Origin: Sphingomonas sp. Leaf67
GTDB lineage: Bacteria; Pseudomonadota; Alphaproteobacteria; Sphingomonadales; Sphingomonadaceae
DNA: 64,000 bases
Assembly: GCF_001421965.1 (NCBI RefSeq)
Contig: NZ_LMLP01000020.1
Location: 173-64,172, forward strand
Direction of reading: 5' to 3'
A program made the position numbers and the translations under genes. Shown one piece after another: positions 18,168-25,418 of this stretch (positions within the stretch are counted from its first letter, which is position 1; the number at the start of each line of letters is the position of its first letter). Below the pieces are notes generated by a model. It had not been told where the DNA came from and did no database searches. It saw nothing but the letters and a program-made list of their open reading frames with translations.

Positions 18168-19007
18168 ATGAAGACCGTTTCGACCGCCCGCGCCCATGGC
18201 GGCACGCAGGGCGTATATTCCCATGAATCGACCACGACGGGCACGACGATGACCTTTTCGGTGTTCGTTCCGCCATTGGAGCCGGGACAGCGCGCGCCGG
18301 TGCTGTGGTATCTGTCGGGGCTGACCTGCACCCATGCCAATGTCACCGACAAGGGCGAGTTTCGGGCGGCCTGCGCCCAGCAGGGCATCGCCTTCATCGC
18401 GCCCGATACCTCGCCGCGCGGTGACGGCGTGCCCGACGATCCGGAGGGGGCGTGGGATTTCGGTCTCGGCGCGGGCTTCTATGTCGATGCGACGCAGGAC
18501 CCGTGGGCGAAGCAGTATCGGATGCGCTCCTATATCGAGGACGAGCTGCCCGCGCTGATCGCCGGCCAATTTCCGATGCTGGATTGCGGTCGCCAGTCGA
18601 TCACCGGCCATTCGATGGGCGGGCATGGTGCGCTGACCATCGCGCTTCGCAATCCCGACCGCTTCCGCTCGGTCTCCGCCTTTGCGCCGATCGTCGCGCC
18701 GTCGCAGGTACCGTGGGGGGAGAAGGCGCTGGGCGGCTATCTGGGCAACGACCGCTCGGCATGGCGCGCGGCGGATGCGGTCTCAATGATCGAGGATGGC
18801 GCGCGGGTGCGGGAGGTTCTGGTCGATCAGGGGGATGCCGACAATTTCCTCGCCGACCAGCTGCAACCGGAATTGCTGGCGAAGGCGTGTGCCGATGCCG
18901 GAATCGACTGCACGCTACGAATGCAGCCGGGATACGATCACAGCTATCACTTCATCTCGACCTTCATGGCCGATCATGTGCGCTGGCATGGCGAGCGGTT
19001 GAAGTAA
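18168..19007 (+). CDS. fghA: S-formylglutathione hydrolase
   Basis: 279 residues, standard esterase D length. It hydrolyses S-formylglutathione to formate and glutathione, the second step of glutathione-dependent formaldehyde detoxification in the cytoplasm. Catalytic Ser149 lies in GHSMGGHGALT; the Asp is in DQGDADNFL and the His in GYDHSYHF. YLSGLTCTHANVTDKGEF is also typical. ATG 18168 has GGAGAG upstream. The partner S-(hydroxymethyl)glutathione dehydrogenase gene is not adjacent within the window. Confidence 0.95.
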   Translation: MKTVSTARAHGGTQGVYSHESTTTGTTMTFSVFVPPLEPGQRAPVLWYLSGLTCTHANVTDKGEFRAACAQQGIAFIAPDTSPRGDGVPDDPEGAWDFGLGAGFYVDATQDPWAKQYRMRSYIEDELPALIAGQFPMLDCGRQSITGHSMGGHGALTIALRNPDRFRSVSAFAPIVAPSQVPWGEKALGGYLGNDRSAWRAADAVSMIEDGARVREVLVDQGDADNFLADQLQPELLAKACADAGIDCTLRMQPGYDHSYHFISTFMADHVRWHGERLK

Positions 19008-19039
19008 GTCAGCCCCTTCCCGCCAGATAGGGAAGAACG

Positions 19040-19750
19040 CTAGACCGCGACCGGAGCGTCGATCAGGTCGAGGACGTCGCCGATTAGCGCGCGCATCGCC
19101 GCGCGGGCCGCGACCGGATCGCGCGCGGCGATCGCTTCGGCCACCGCCGCATGTTGTTCGACGCTGGCCGATCGACCGACGATGGTGTTGGTGAAGCGGA
19201 TCGAGGTGTTGAGCGCGGTCGCCACCGTCTCGCGGAACTGGGCGTAGAAGGGGTTTTTCGCCGCCAGCAGGATCGCGACGTGGAAGTCGATGTCGGAGTC
19301 GAGCGGATCGTCCTCGCCACGCTCGGCCGCTGCCATCCGGGCGAGACCGTCGGCGATCCGTGCCTGATCCTCCGCATCGGCCGCGACCGCCGCCAGCGCC
19401 GCCGCCTCCGGCTCGATCGCGACGCGCAACTGGTTGAACTGGCGCAGCAGGTCGACCGAGAATTTGCGGTCGAGCAGCCAGTGGAGCACATCGGGATCGA
19501 ACAGGTTCCACGCCGCCGCCGGGCGCACCACCGTCCCCTGACGCGGGCGGGCGCTCACCAGTCCCTTGGCGGTCAGCATCTTCACCGCCTCGCGCGTTAC
19601 CGACCGGCTGATGCCGTGCGTCTTGCCGATCTCCGCCTCGGTCGGGAACGGGCGTTCGTCATATTCGCCGGTAACGATGGCGCGGCCGAGCGTGTCGAGC
19701 GTCGCGCGGGTCAAGTTGCCGCCGGGCATTCCCGTCATCCGCGCCGCCAT
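19040..19750 (-). CDS. FadR/GntR-family regulator with FCD domain, probable repressor of the galactonate genes
   Basis: 236 residues. N-terminal winged helix (about 10-80) with FPTEAEIGKTHGISRSVTRE and VKMLTAKGLVSARPRQGT. C-terminal all-helical FCD ligand domain (about 95-230) with the metal or ligand residues typical of the family around DIDFHVAILLAAKNP and QHAAVAEAIAARDP. ATG 19750 follows AAGGAGA, a better site than earlier in-frame ATGs. It is divergent from the symporter-dgoK-dgoA operon, like DgoR of enterobacteria, which responds to galactonate pathway intermediates; the same role is inferred. Confidence 0.9.
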   Translation of the reverse strand: MAARMTGMPGGNLTRATLDTLGRAIVTGEYDERPFPTEAEIGKTHGISRSVTREAVKMLTAKGLVSARPRQGTVVRPAAAWNLFDPDVLHWLLDRKFSVDLLRQFNQLRVAIEPEAAALAAVAADAEDQARIADGLARMAAAERGEDDPLDSDIDFHVAILLAAKNPFYAQFRETVATALNTSIRFTNTIVGRSASVEQHAAVAEAIAARDPVAARAAMRALIGDVLDLIDAPVAV

Positions 19751-19782
19751 CCCGTCTCCTTTCGGTTCATCCATGCCGCTTG

Positions 19783-19798
19783 GCACTGGACACAGTGC
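19783..19798. promoter_or_regulatory. candidate operator for the GntR/FCD regulator
   Basis: GCACTGGACACAGTGC is a perfect inverted repeat with 6-bp arms and a 4-base centre, midway between the divergent regulator and symporter genes and nine bases before a TATAAT box. Size and place suit a dimeric FCD-type repressor. The inference is untested. Confidence 0.55.
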
Positions 19799-19806
19799 AT
19801 TCGTCG

Positions 19807-19812
19807 TATAAT
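19807..19812 (+). promoter_or_regulatory. -10 box of the symporter-dgoK-dgoA operon
   Basis: An exact TATAAT lies 38 bases before the symporter ATG. Upstream -35 candidates are imperfect in spacing: TTGGCA at 19780-19785 (21 bases) or TGGACA at 19787-19792 (14 bases), which would overlap the candidate operator. Confidence 0.5.
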
Positions 19813-19850
19813 TGTCTGCCTCCAAAAGCCAGTGGGCCGGGGAGGAAACC

Positions 19851-21431
19851 ATGCGTCTGTCGACGATCGATCTGATCGTGGTCATCATCTATGCGATCGG
19901 CATCTTCGGCCTGGCGCAATGGGTGAGCCGCGACAAGGGGGGGCATCAAAAGGATAGCTCCGATTACTTCCTCGCGTCCAAGTCGCTGCCATGGTGGGCC
20001 ATCGGCGCGTCGCTGATCGCGGCCAATATCTCGGCCGAACAGATCGTGGGAATGGCGGGATCGGGCTACGCCATCGGCCTCGCCATCGCGTCGTATGAAT
20101 GGATGGCGGCGCTGACGTTGCTGATCGTCGGCAAATTCTTCCTGCCCATCTTCCTGCGCAACGAAATCTACACGATGCCGCAGTTCCTCGAACAGCGGTA
20201 CGGCCCGTCGATCCGCACGCTGATGGCGGTGTTCTGGCTGGCGCTGTACGTGTTCGTGAACCTGACCAGCATCATCTGGCTGGGGTCGATCGCGGTCACG
20301 CAGGTCGCGGGCGTCGACCAGACGGTGGCGCTGGTCGGGCTCGGGCTGTTCGCGCTGCTGTACCAGCTGCGCGGCGGGCTGAAGGCGGTGGCGCTGACCG
20401 ATATCGTGCAGGTCACGTTGCTGGTGTTCGGCGGCCTCACCATTTCCTATCTGACGTTGTCGCAGATCGGCGGCGATGCCGGGGTGATGGGCGGCTTCCA
20501 CGAACTGACGCGGCGGGCGCCCGACAAGTTCGACATGATCCTGACCGCCGACAATCCTTTCTACAAGGATCTGCCCGGCCTGTCGGTGCTGATCGGCGGC
20601 ATGTGGATCGCGAACCTCAGCTATTGGGGCTTCAACCAGTATATCATCCAGCGCGCATTGGCCGCCAAGTCACTGCCGGAAGCGCAGAAGGGCATCGTCT
20701 TCGCAGCGTTCCTGAAACTGTTGATGCCGCTGGTGATCGTGGTGCCGGGCATTGCCGCCGTCGTACTGGCACCCGATCTGGCCAAGCCCGACGAAGCATA
20801 TCCGACGATGATGCGGCTGCTGCCCTCGGGCCTGCTCGGCCTCGTCTTCGCCGCGTTGATCGCCGCGATCATCGCGTCGACCGCGTCCAAGATCAATTCG
20901 ATCGCGACGATCTTCACCCTCGACCTTTATGCCAAACGCACCAGCGAGAGCGGGGCGATGGATGCAGCGCAGGAGCGCAAGCTGGTCCGCGTCGGCCGCA
21001 TCGCCGCGAGCGTCGCGATCCTGATCGCGATCGTCGCCGCCAGGCCGCTGCTGGGCGGTGCCGACCAGGCGTTCCAGTTCATCCAGGAATTTTCGGGCTT
21101 CTTCACGCCGGGGATCACCGTGATCTTCCTGCTCGGCCTGTTCTGGAAGCGCGCGACCGAAGCCGGCGCGATCGGCGCGGCGATCGCATCGGTCGTCCTG
21201 TCCTATCTGTTCCGTACTTTTGCGCCGGGCATTCCGTTCATGGACCGGATGGGGCTGGTGTTCCTGCTGAGCCTCGGCCTCGCCGTGGTGCTGTCGCTGG
21301 CGCTGAAAGGGCGCGGCAACGCCAACCGTATTACGATGCAGGGCGTATCGTTCGGCACCTCGACCGGGTTCAACATCGCCGGCCTTGGCGTGATCCTGAT
21401 CCTGATCGCACTGTACGCGACATGGTGGTGA
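19851..21431 (+). CDS. sodium/solute symporter (SSS family), probable sugar or sugar-acid importer
   Basis: 526 residues with about 13-14 membrane helices. SSS features include the start LSTIDLIVVIIYAIGIFGLA, SSDYFLASKSLPWWAIGASL, IGMAGSGYA-like helix 2 (here EQIVGMAGSGYAIGLA) and the region NLSYWGFNQYIIQRALAAKS. It brings a sugar or acid in with sodium. ATG 19851 has GGAGGAAA upstream. It heads an operon with dgoK and dgoA, so galactose, galactonate or a galactose-containing compound is the likely substrate; the exact one is inference. Confidence 0.9.
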   Translation: MRLSTIDLIVVIIYAIGIFGLAQWVSRDKGGHQKDSSDYFLASKSLPWWAIGASLIAANISAEQIVGMAGSGYAIGLAIASYEWMAALTLLIVGKFFLPIFLRNEIYTMPQFLEQRYGPSIRTLMAVFWLALYVFVNLTSIIWLGSIAVTQVAGVDQTVALVGLGLFALLYQLRGGLKAVALTDIVQVTLLVFGGLTISYLTLSQIGGDAGVMGGFHELTRRAPDKFDMILTADNPFYKDLPGLSVLIGGMWIANLSYWGFNQYIIQRALAAKSLPEAQKGIVFAAFLKLLMPLVIVVPGIAAVVLAPDLAKPDEAYPTMMRLLPSGLLGLVFAALIAAIIASTASKINSIATIFTLDLYAKRTSESGAMDAAQERKLVRVGRIAASVAILIAIVAARPLLGGADQAFQFIQEFSGFFTPGITVIFLLGLFWKRATEAGAIGAAIASVVLSYLFRTFAPGIPFMDRMGLVFLLSLGLAVVLSLALKGRGNANRITMQGVSFGTSTGFNIAGLGVILILIALYATWW

Positions 21432-22291
21432 GTCCGTTCATCGCCCTCGACTGGGGCACGACCAACCGCCGCGCCTACCGGCTGGAGGACGGGCGCATCG
21501 CTGCCGTGGTCAGGTCGCCCAAGGGCGTATCGGCAATGACGGCCGACGACTATCCGCAGGAACTGGTGGCGATCCGTGCCGAACTGGGCGACCTGCCCGT
21601 GTTGATGGCGGGCATGGTCGGGTCGACGATCGGCTGGCGGGTCGCGTCCTATGTCGCGGTCCCGGCCGACATCGCCGACATCGCCGCGCAGCTGACGTGG
21701 ATCGACGATCGGACCGCGATCGTGCCAGGCCTGTCCTTCATCGACGGCAGTCACGGCGACGTGATGCGCGGCGAGGAGGTGCAGTTGCTCGGCGCGGCGC
21801 TGGCCGGACAGGTGCCGCCCGACGCGCTGCTGTGTCAGCCGGGCACCCATTGCAAATGGGTCGAGCTGACCGGCGGCAAGGTCACCGCCTTCACCACCGC
21901 AATGACCGGCGAACTGTTCGCGCTGCTCAAGGGCGGCGGCGTGCTGGCGCCGCAGCTGACCGCGCCGGTGACCGCCAGCGATGCGTTCCGCGATGGCGTT
22001 CGGGAAGGCGCGAAACGCGACCTCGCCGCCAGCCTGTTCGGCATCCGCGCGTCGCACGTGCTGGGGCTGCGCGACGAAGCGGATGCCGCTTCCTACGCCA
22101 GTGGCGTGCTGATCAGCAGCGACGTCGCCGCGCGCATCGGCGATGGCCGCGACGTGCATCTGGTCGCTGACGGCGATCTCGCCACCCTGTACGCTACCGC
22201 GATCGAGACGCTGGGCAGCCGCGCCATTGTCAGCGGCTGCGAAGATGCCTTTATCGCTGGTATCACCCACATCCGAAAGTTGTCCGCATGA
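21422..22291 (+). CDS. dgoK: 2-dehydro-3-deoxygalactonokinase
   Basis: 289 residues. It phosphorylates 2-dehydro-3-deoxy-D-galactonate with ATP, the third step of the De Ley-Doudoroff galactonate route. The actin-like ATPase phosphate loop is FIALDWGTTNRRAYRL at the N terminus; CQPGTHCKWVEL and MTGELFALLKGGGVL are characteristic of DgoK. The ATG at 21422 overlaps the symporter's end by 10 bases; GTG at 21428 is another possible start. The 3' end overlaps dgoA by ATGA. Confidence 0.94.
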   Translation: MVVSPFIALDWGTTNRRAYRLEDGRIAAVVRSPKGVSAMTADDYPQELVAIRAELGDLPVLMAGMVGSTIGWRVASYVAVPADIADIAAQLTWIDDRTAIVPGLSFIDGSHGDVMRGEEVQLLGAALAGQVPPDALLCQPGTHCKWVELTGGKVTAFTTAMTGELFALLKGGGVLAPQLTAPVTASDAFRDGVREGAKRDLAASLFGIRASHVLGLRDEADAASYASGVLISSDVAARIGDGRDVHLVADGDLATLYATAIETLGSRAIVSGCEDAFIAGITHIRKLSA

Positions 22292-22926
22292 GCCACCTGA
22301 CCGCCTTCGACACCGCCTTTGCCCGTTGCCCGCTGGTTGCGATCCTGCGCGGCGTCCAGCCGCACGAGGTGGAGGCGATCGGCGACGCGCTGATCGATGC
22401 CGGCTTCGCCCTCGTCGAGGTGCCGCTCAACTCGCCCGACCCGTACGAAAGCATCACCCGCCTGTCGAAGAAGCTGGATGGCTATGCCGCGGTCGGCGCG
22501 GGCACGGTGCTAAGCGTCGAACAGGTCGACCGGGTCGAGGCAGCGGGCGGCACGCTCATCATCTCGCCCAACGCCAATCCCGCCGTCATCTCGGCAGCGG
22601 CGGAGCGCGGGCTGGTCGCGATGCCGGGCATCGCCACCCCGACCGAAGCCTTTGCCGCACTCGAAGCCGGTGCCGCCGCGCTGAAGCTTTTCCCCGCCGA
22701 AGCCGCCAGCCCGGCGGCGATGAAGGCGATGCGCGCCGTCCTGCCGCGCGACGTGCGGATGCTGCCGGTCGGCGGCATCGTGCCGTCGGTGCTGGTCGAT
22801 TGGCACAAGGCGGGCGCGGCGGGGTACGGTCTCGGTTCGGCGCTGTATGTGCCGGGCATGGATGCCGAAACCGTCGGCGAGCGCGCGCGGGCGTTCGTGG
22901 CGGCGTGGAACGCGCTGGAGAAGTAG
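22288..22926 (+). CDS. dgoA: 2-dehydro-3-deoxy-6-phosphogalactonate aldolase
   Basis: 212 residues of the KDPG/KDPGal aldolase (Eda) family. It splits 2-dehydro-3-deoxy-6-phosphogalactonate to pyruvate and glyceraldehyde 3-phosphate. Schiff-base Lys133 is in AALKLFPAEA and the general-base Glu44 in LVEVPLNSP; GAGTVL and MPGIATPTEAF are typical. The galactonate-specific rather than gluconate-specific assignment rests on linkage to dgoK through a 4-base overlap. Galactonate dehydratase and galactose dehydrogenase genes are not in this cluster. Confidence 0.94.
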   Translation: MSHLTAFDTAFARCPLVAILRGVQPHEVEAIGDALIDAGFALVEVPLNSPDPYESITRLSKKLDGYAAVGAGTVLSVEQVDRVEAAGGTLIISPNANPAVISAAAERGLVAMPGIATPTEAFAALEAGAAALKLFPAEAASPAAMKAMRAVLPRDVRMLPVGGIVPSVLVDWHKAGAAGYGLGSALYVPGMDAETVGERARAFVAAWNALEK

Positions 22927-23256
22927 GCACCGCCCCGCGCGGACGGGTCGCTCTTCGATCAACTGCCCCATCGTTACCATGGACTTGTTGAGACCGTTGC
23001 GAAAGTATCGATTCCTGGCCCGTGCCGTACCCCCGCGCAGGCGGGAGTCCATTGTTCCAAACGCAAGCCGTTGTTCTGCTTGGCTCTGGACCCCCGCCTG
23101 CGCGGGGGTACGGTCCCTCAATGGTTGGGCGCGACGTTCGCAGACCCCCCGACGGGGTGACGGGGGTGGAGCGCGCTACCGCACCGTTCCGCCCGGACAC
23201 GGAAACCCCTGCCCCCTCAACCGTTTGCCCCGCTCCTTCTTGCCGGAGCATCGTCC
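22927..23256. other. non-coding gap with an inverted-repeat element
   Basis: 330 bases between dgoA and the DUF1440 gene. It holds the 89-bp inverted-repeat element described at 23025-23113. I see no other gene, RNA or clear terminator. Short open frames here have no recognisable product. Confidence 0.7.
23025..23113. repeat. inverted-repeat element (CCCGCGCAGGCGGG family), 89 bp
   Basis: The left arm from 23025 (CCGTACCCCCGCGCAGGCGG, then GAGTCCA) and the right arm ending at 23113 are inverted copies over about 25 bp with one mismatch. The centre is about 35 bases. There is no coding capacity, as in miniature repeats common between sphingomonad genes. Confidence 0.8.
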
Positions 23257-23739
23257 ATGTCGCACCCCCGTCCCGTCCTTGGCCTGTTCGCCGGGATCGC
23301 CGCCGGCCTGATCGCCTCGGCGGCGATGGCCGCGTTCCAGTCGGTCGCCGCGAAACCGCTCGGGCAAGACGGCGGCGACGACGATCCCGCGACGGTGAAA
23401 GCCGCCGACAAGGTCGCGATCGCCACCACCGGCGACCGCATCCCCGACGCCTACCGTCCGCAGGCGGGGCAGGCAGTGCATTATCTGACCGGAGCGGCGC
23501 TCGGCGGCCTGTACGGCGTCCTCACCGAATATCGCCCGCAGGCGGCGAGCGGTTTCGGCAGCCTGTATGGGATCGCGACCTCGGCGCTGCTCGACGAAAC
23601 GGTGGTGCCGGCGACCGGGCTGGGGTCGCCCCCATGGGAGACGTCGGCTGCGACCCACGCCTATGGCGCGTTGGCGCATCTGGTATTCGGGGTGTCGCTG
23701 GAGGGGGCACGGTCGCTGCTGGGTGGGCGACAGGGGTAG
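23257..23739 (+). CDS. DUF1440 / YagU-like membrane protein
   Basis: 160 residues. An N-terminal hydrophobic helix (LGLFAGIAAGLIASAAMAAF), a charged soluble stretch (about 35-60), then two or three further membrane segments with AVHYLTGAALGGLYGVL and AYGALAHLVFGVSLEGA. This pattern matches the DUF1440/YagU inner-membrane family; YagU has been linked to acid resistance in E. coli, which may not apply here. ATG 23257 is a plausible start. Both sides carry an inverted-repeat element, so the gene is bracketed. Confidence 0.8.
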   Translation: MSHPRPVLGLFAGIAAGLIASAAMAAFQSVAAKPLGQDGGDDDPATVKAADKVAIATTGDRIPDAYRPQAGQAVHYLTGAALGGLYGVLTEYRPQAASGFGSLYGIATSALLDETVVPATGLGSPPWETSAATHAYGALAHLVFGVSLEGARSLLGGRQG

Positions 23740-24041
23740 GCTCGTCGCTCCGACACGGTTCGAACCTTCCCGTTCGGTTCGAGCAGCTTCAAGCCTGTCG
23801 AGAAGCAAACGAAGTTCTAAGCGGGATCTACATTCAGTTCGCTGGGCGCAGGAATAGCGTTCGATTCCCTTTCGTCACTCCCGCGCTGGCGGGAGTCCAT
23901 ATACGTCAGCGTCGCGAATCCAGCCAAACCGTCGGCGTCTATGGATTCCCGCCTGCGCGGGAATGACGAAATTCCATGGTTATCGCTGAATGTCGATCGG
24001 CCCCAAGAGACGGAGAGAAGACGGCAAGGACAGGTGCAGTT
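23740..24041. other. non-coding gap with an inverted-repeat element
   Basis: 302 bases between two convergent genes. About a third is the element at 23871-23970. A segment near 23760-23815 (TTCGAGCAGCTTCAAGCCTG) looks like another common dispersed repeat. No gene is seen. Confidence 0.65.
23871..23970. repeat. inverted-repeat element (CCCGCGCAGGCGGG family), 100 bp
   Basis: Arms of 35 bp at 23871-23905 and 23936-23970 are inverted copies with about four mismatches, outer ends TTCGTCA and TGACGAA. The core is shared with 23025-23113 and 16548-16577. It can fold into one long hairpin and has no coding capacity. Confidence 0.8.
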
Positions 24042-24437
24042 CTACCGCCCGACCAGCTCCACCACCCCGACCTCGATCACCGGTATCTCCCACGGATGCA
24101 CAGCCACGATCGCCGCCAGCGCCTCGTCGATATCGGCTCCTTCGGCGGCATAGGTCTTGACCACCACCGTCGGCACGACCTCGGCCTCGCCCGCGCGGCC
24201 GGTGGTCGGCACCGCATCCGCGCCGGGCACGAAACTTTCCAGCCCGAAGCCGAGTTCGAACACGCCGCGATACGGGCCGATCGTGCCCAGCACGCCGCTG
24301 GCCCGGATCACGCCGACCACGCCGGCGAGTACCGGATCGTCGGCCAGCGCCGCCGCCTCGCCCGCCTGCAACCGCGCCAGCACATTGCCTGACACCGGGC
24401 AATGCACCCGCACGACCTGCATCGGCGTCCGCGTCAC
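24042..24437 (-). CDS. small protein with a YqfO/NIF3-like HPWE motif
   Basis: 131 residues, no signal peptide. The C-terminal half (VPTVVVKTYAAEGADIDEAL, then AIVAVHPWEIPVIEVGVVEL) resembles the PII/CutA-like fold of the YqfO domain in NIF3-family proteins, where the matching motif is HPYEEP. The N-terminal half (QVVRVHCPVSGNVLARLQAG) is not recognised. The GTG at 24437 overlaps the stop of the exonuclease gene (GTGA), so they are coupled; ATG 24422 is an alternative. Function is unknown. Members of this fold often bind small ligands or metals. Confidence 0.68.
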   Translation of the reverse strand: MTRTPMQVVRVHCPVSGNVLARLQAGEAAALADDPVLAGVVGVIRASGVLGTIGPYRGVFELGFGLESFVPGADAVPTTGRAGEAEVVPTVVVKTYAAEGADIDEALAAIVAVHPWEIPVIEVGVVELVGR

Positions 24438-25192
24438 AGCAGCAGCCAGTCGTTGCGGCTGCGCGGCTTGATCTCGCCGCCGCCCTGCCGCCGCGCGACC
24501 TCGGTTTCGGCGGTGTAACGGACATCCTCGTCGCGATCGGTCAGGAAGCCGTCGAGCGAATCATCGTCGATCTCGGTCCACGCCCGCCCGCGATCGGGAC
24601 CATAGCGCACCCGCGGCAACAATCCGGGCAACCGCGACCATTCGAGCAATTGCGCGATCGACGCCTCGTTCAGCATGTCGCGCAGGTGGAAGGCGGTGAC
24701 ATAGGCATCGGGAAACGCGCGGTGCGCGGGCAGTCCGCGTTCGTGCTCCATCCCGTACGGCTTGCGCCAATAGCGCAGCATCTGGTTCGAAAAGCCGGGG
24801 CTGTCAGGCCATAGCCGCAGCGCGCATTTCCATGTGCAGATCCACTCGGCACCGTGCGTCAGCTGCGCGGTACAGAATTTTTGTTCGAAATCGGCACGAT
24901 GCGCCGCCAGCGCCACGCGCCGCGGATACGGGTCGAGAACGCGGCGCGCGATATCCTGCCACCACGGTGCATCGGCGACCTGTTCGTCGAGGATATGGTG
25001 CACCGCCTGCGTCACCGGCGGGATCGGACGGCCGGGGTTGACGAAATGCTGTCCGCCGTCGCCCAGCAACTCCCAGCGCCCGTCCTCGCCCAAGGCTACG
25101 TCCTGCCAGCCGACCTCGCACACGCCGTGCGCGGGGGGAGCCTGCCCAGTGGTTTCGAGGTCGACGACACGAATGATCTGCGGTTGCGCCAT
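24434..25192 (-). CDS. DnaQ-like 3'-5' exonuclease (DEDDh family)
   Basis: 252 residues. Three exonuclease motifs are in order: Exo I VVDLETTG (Asp and Glu) near residue 10, Exo II HRADFEQKF near 100, and Exo III PAHRAFPDAY near 155, which is the His-x4-Asp form of DEDDh enzymes. The C-terminal ~75 residues are not part of the domain (TDRDEDVRYTAETEVARRQG). It should remove nucleotides from 3' ends of DNA or RNA. ATG 25192 is chosen because upstream frame sequence is repeat-derived. It is coupled to the small HPWE protein. Confidence 0.88.
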   Translation of the reverse strand: MAQPQIIRVVDLETTGQAPPAHGVCEVGWQDVALGEDGRWELLGDGGQHFVNPGRPIPPVTQAVHHILDEQVADAPWWQDIARRVLDPYPRRVALAAHRADFEQKFCTAQLTHGAEWICTWKCALRLWPDSPGFSNQMLRYWRKPYGMEHERGLPAHRAFPDAYVTAFHLRDMLNEASIAQLLEWSRLPGLLPRVRYGPDRGRAWTEIDDDSLDGFLTDRDEDVRYTAETEVARRQGGGEIKPRSRNDWLLL

Positions 25193-25268
25193 TTGCGACA
25201 AATGGCGCTTCAGGGTCGGAAAAGCCACCCCGGGGGCGGCGAGGGTCCGGTTTGGGAAGAGGAAGGAT

Positions 25269-25412
25269 GGTTCGCGCGAAGGCGTAAAGGACGCGAGGGG
25301 GTTGCGTTCGTGGCACGGCCCGCGCGAACGGGAGACCACCACGCTCGCGGAAAATGCGGGACACAGCCGCTACGCGGAACCCCGTAGCGCCCTTCGCGCC
25401 TTCGCGCGAACC
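25269..25412. repeat. inverted-repeat element (TTCRCGCGAAGGCG family), 144 bp
   Basis: Terminal arms of 22 bp, GGTTCGCGCGAAGGCGTAAAGG at the left (25269-25290; shown here in two parts: GGTTCGCGCGAAGGCG, TAAAGG) and its inverted copy at 25391-25412, with two mismatches. The first ~45 bases are homologous to the element at 26855-27020. The two elements lie on either side of the phosphomannomutase gene. Confidence 0.8.
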
Positions 25413-25418
25413 AACCAG

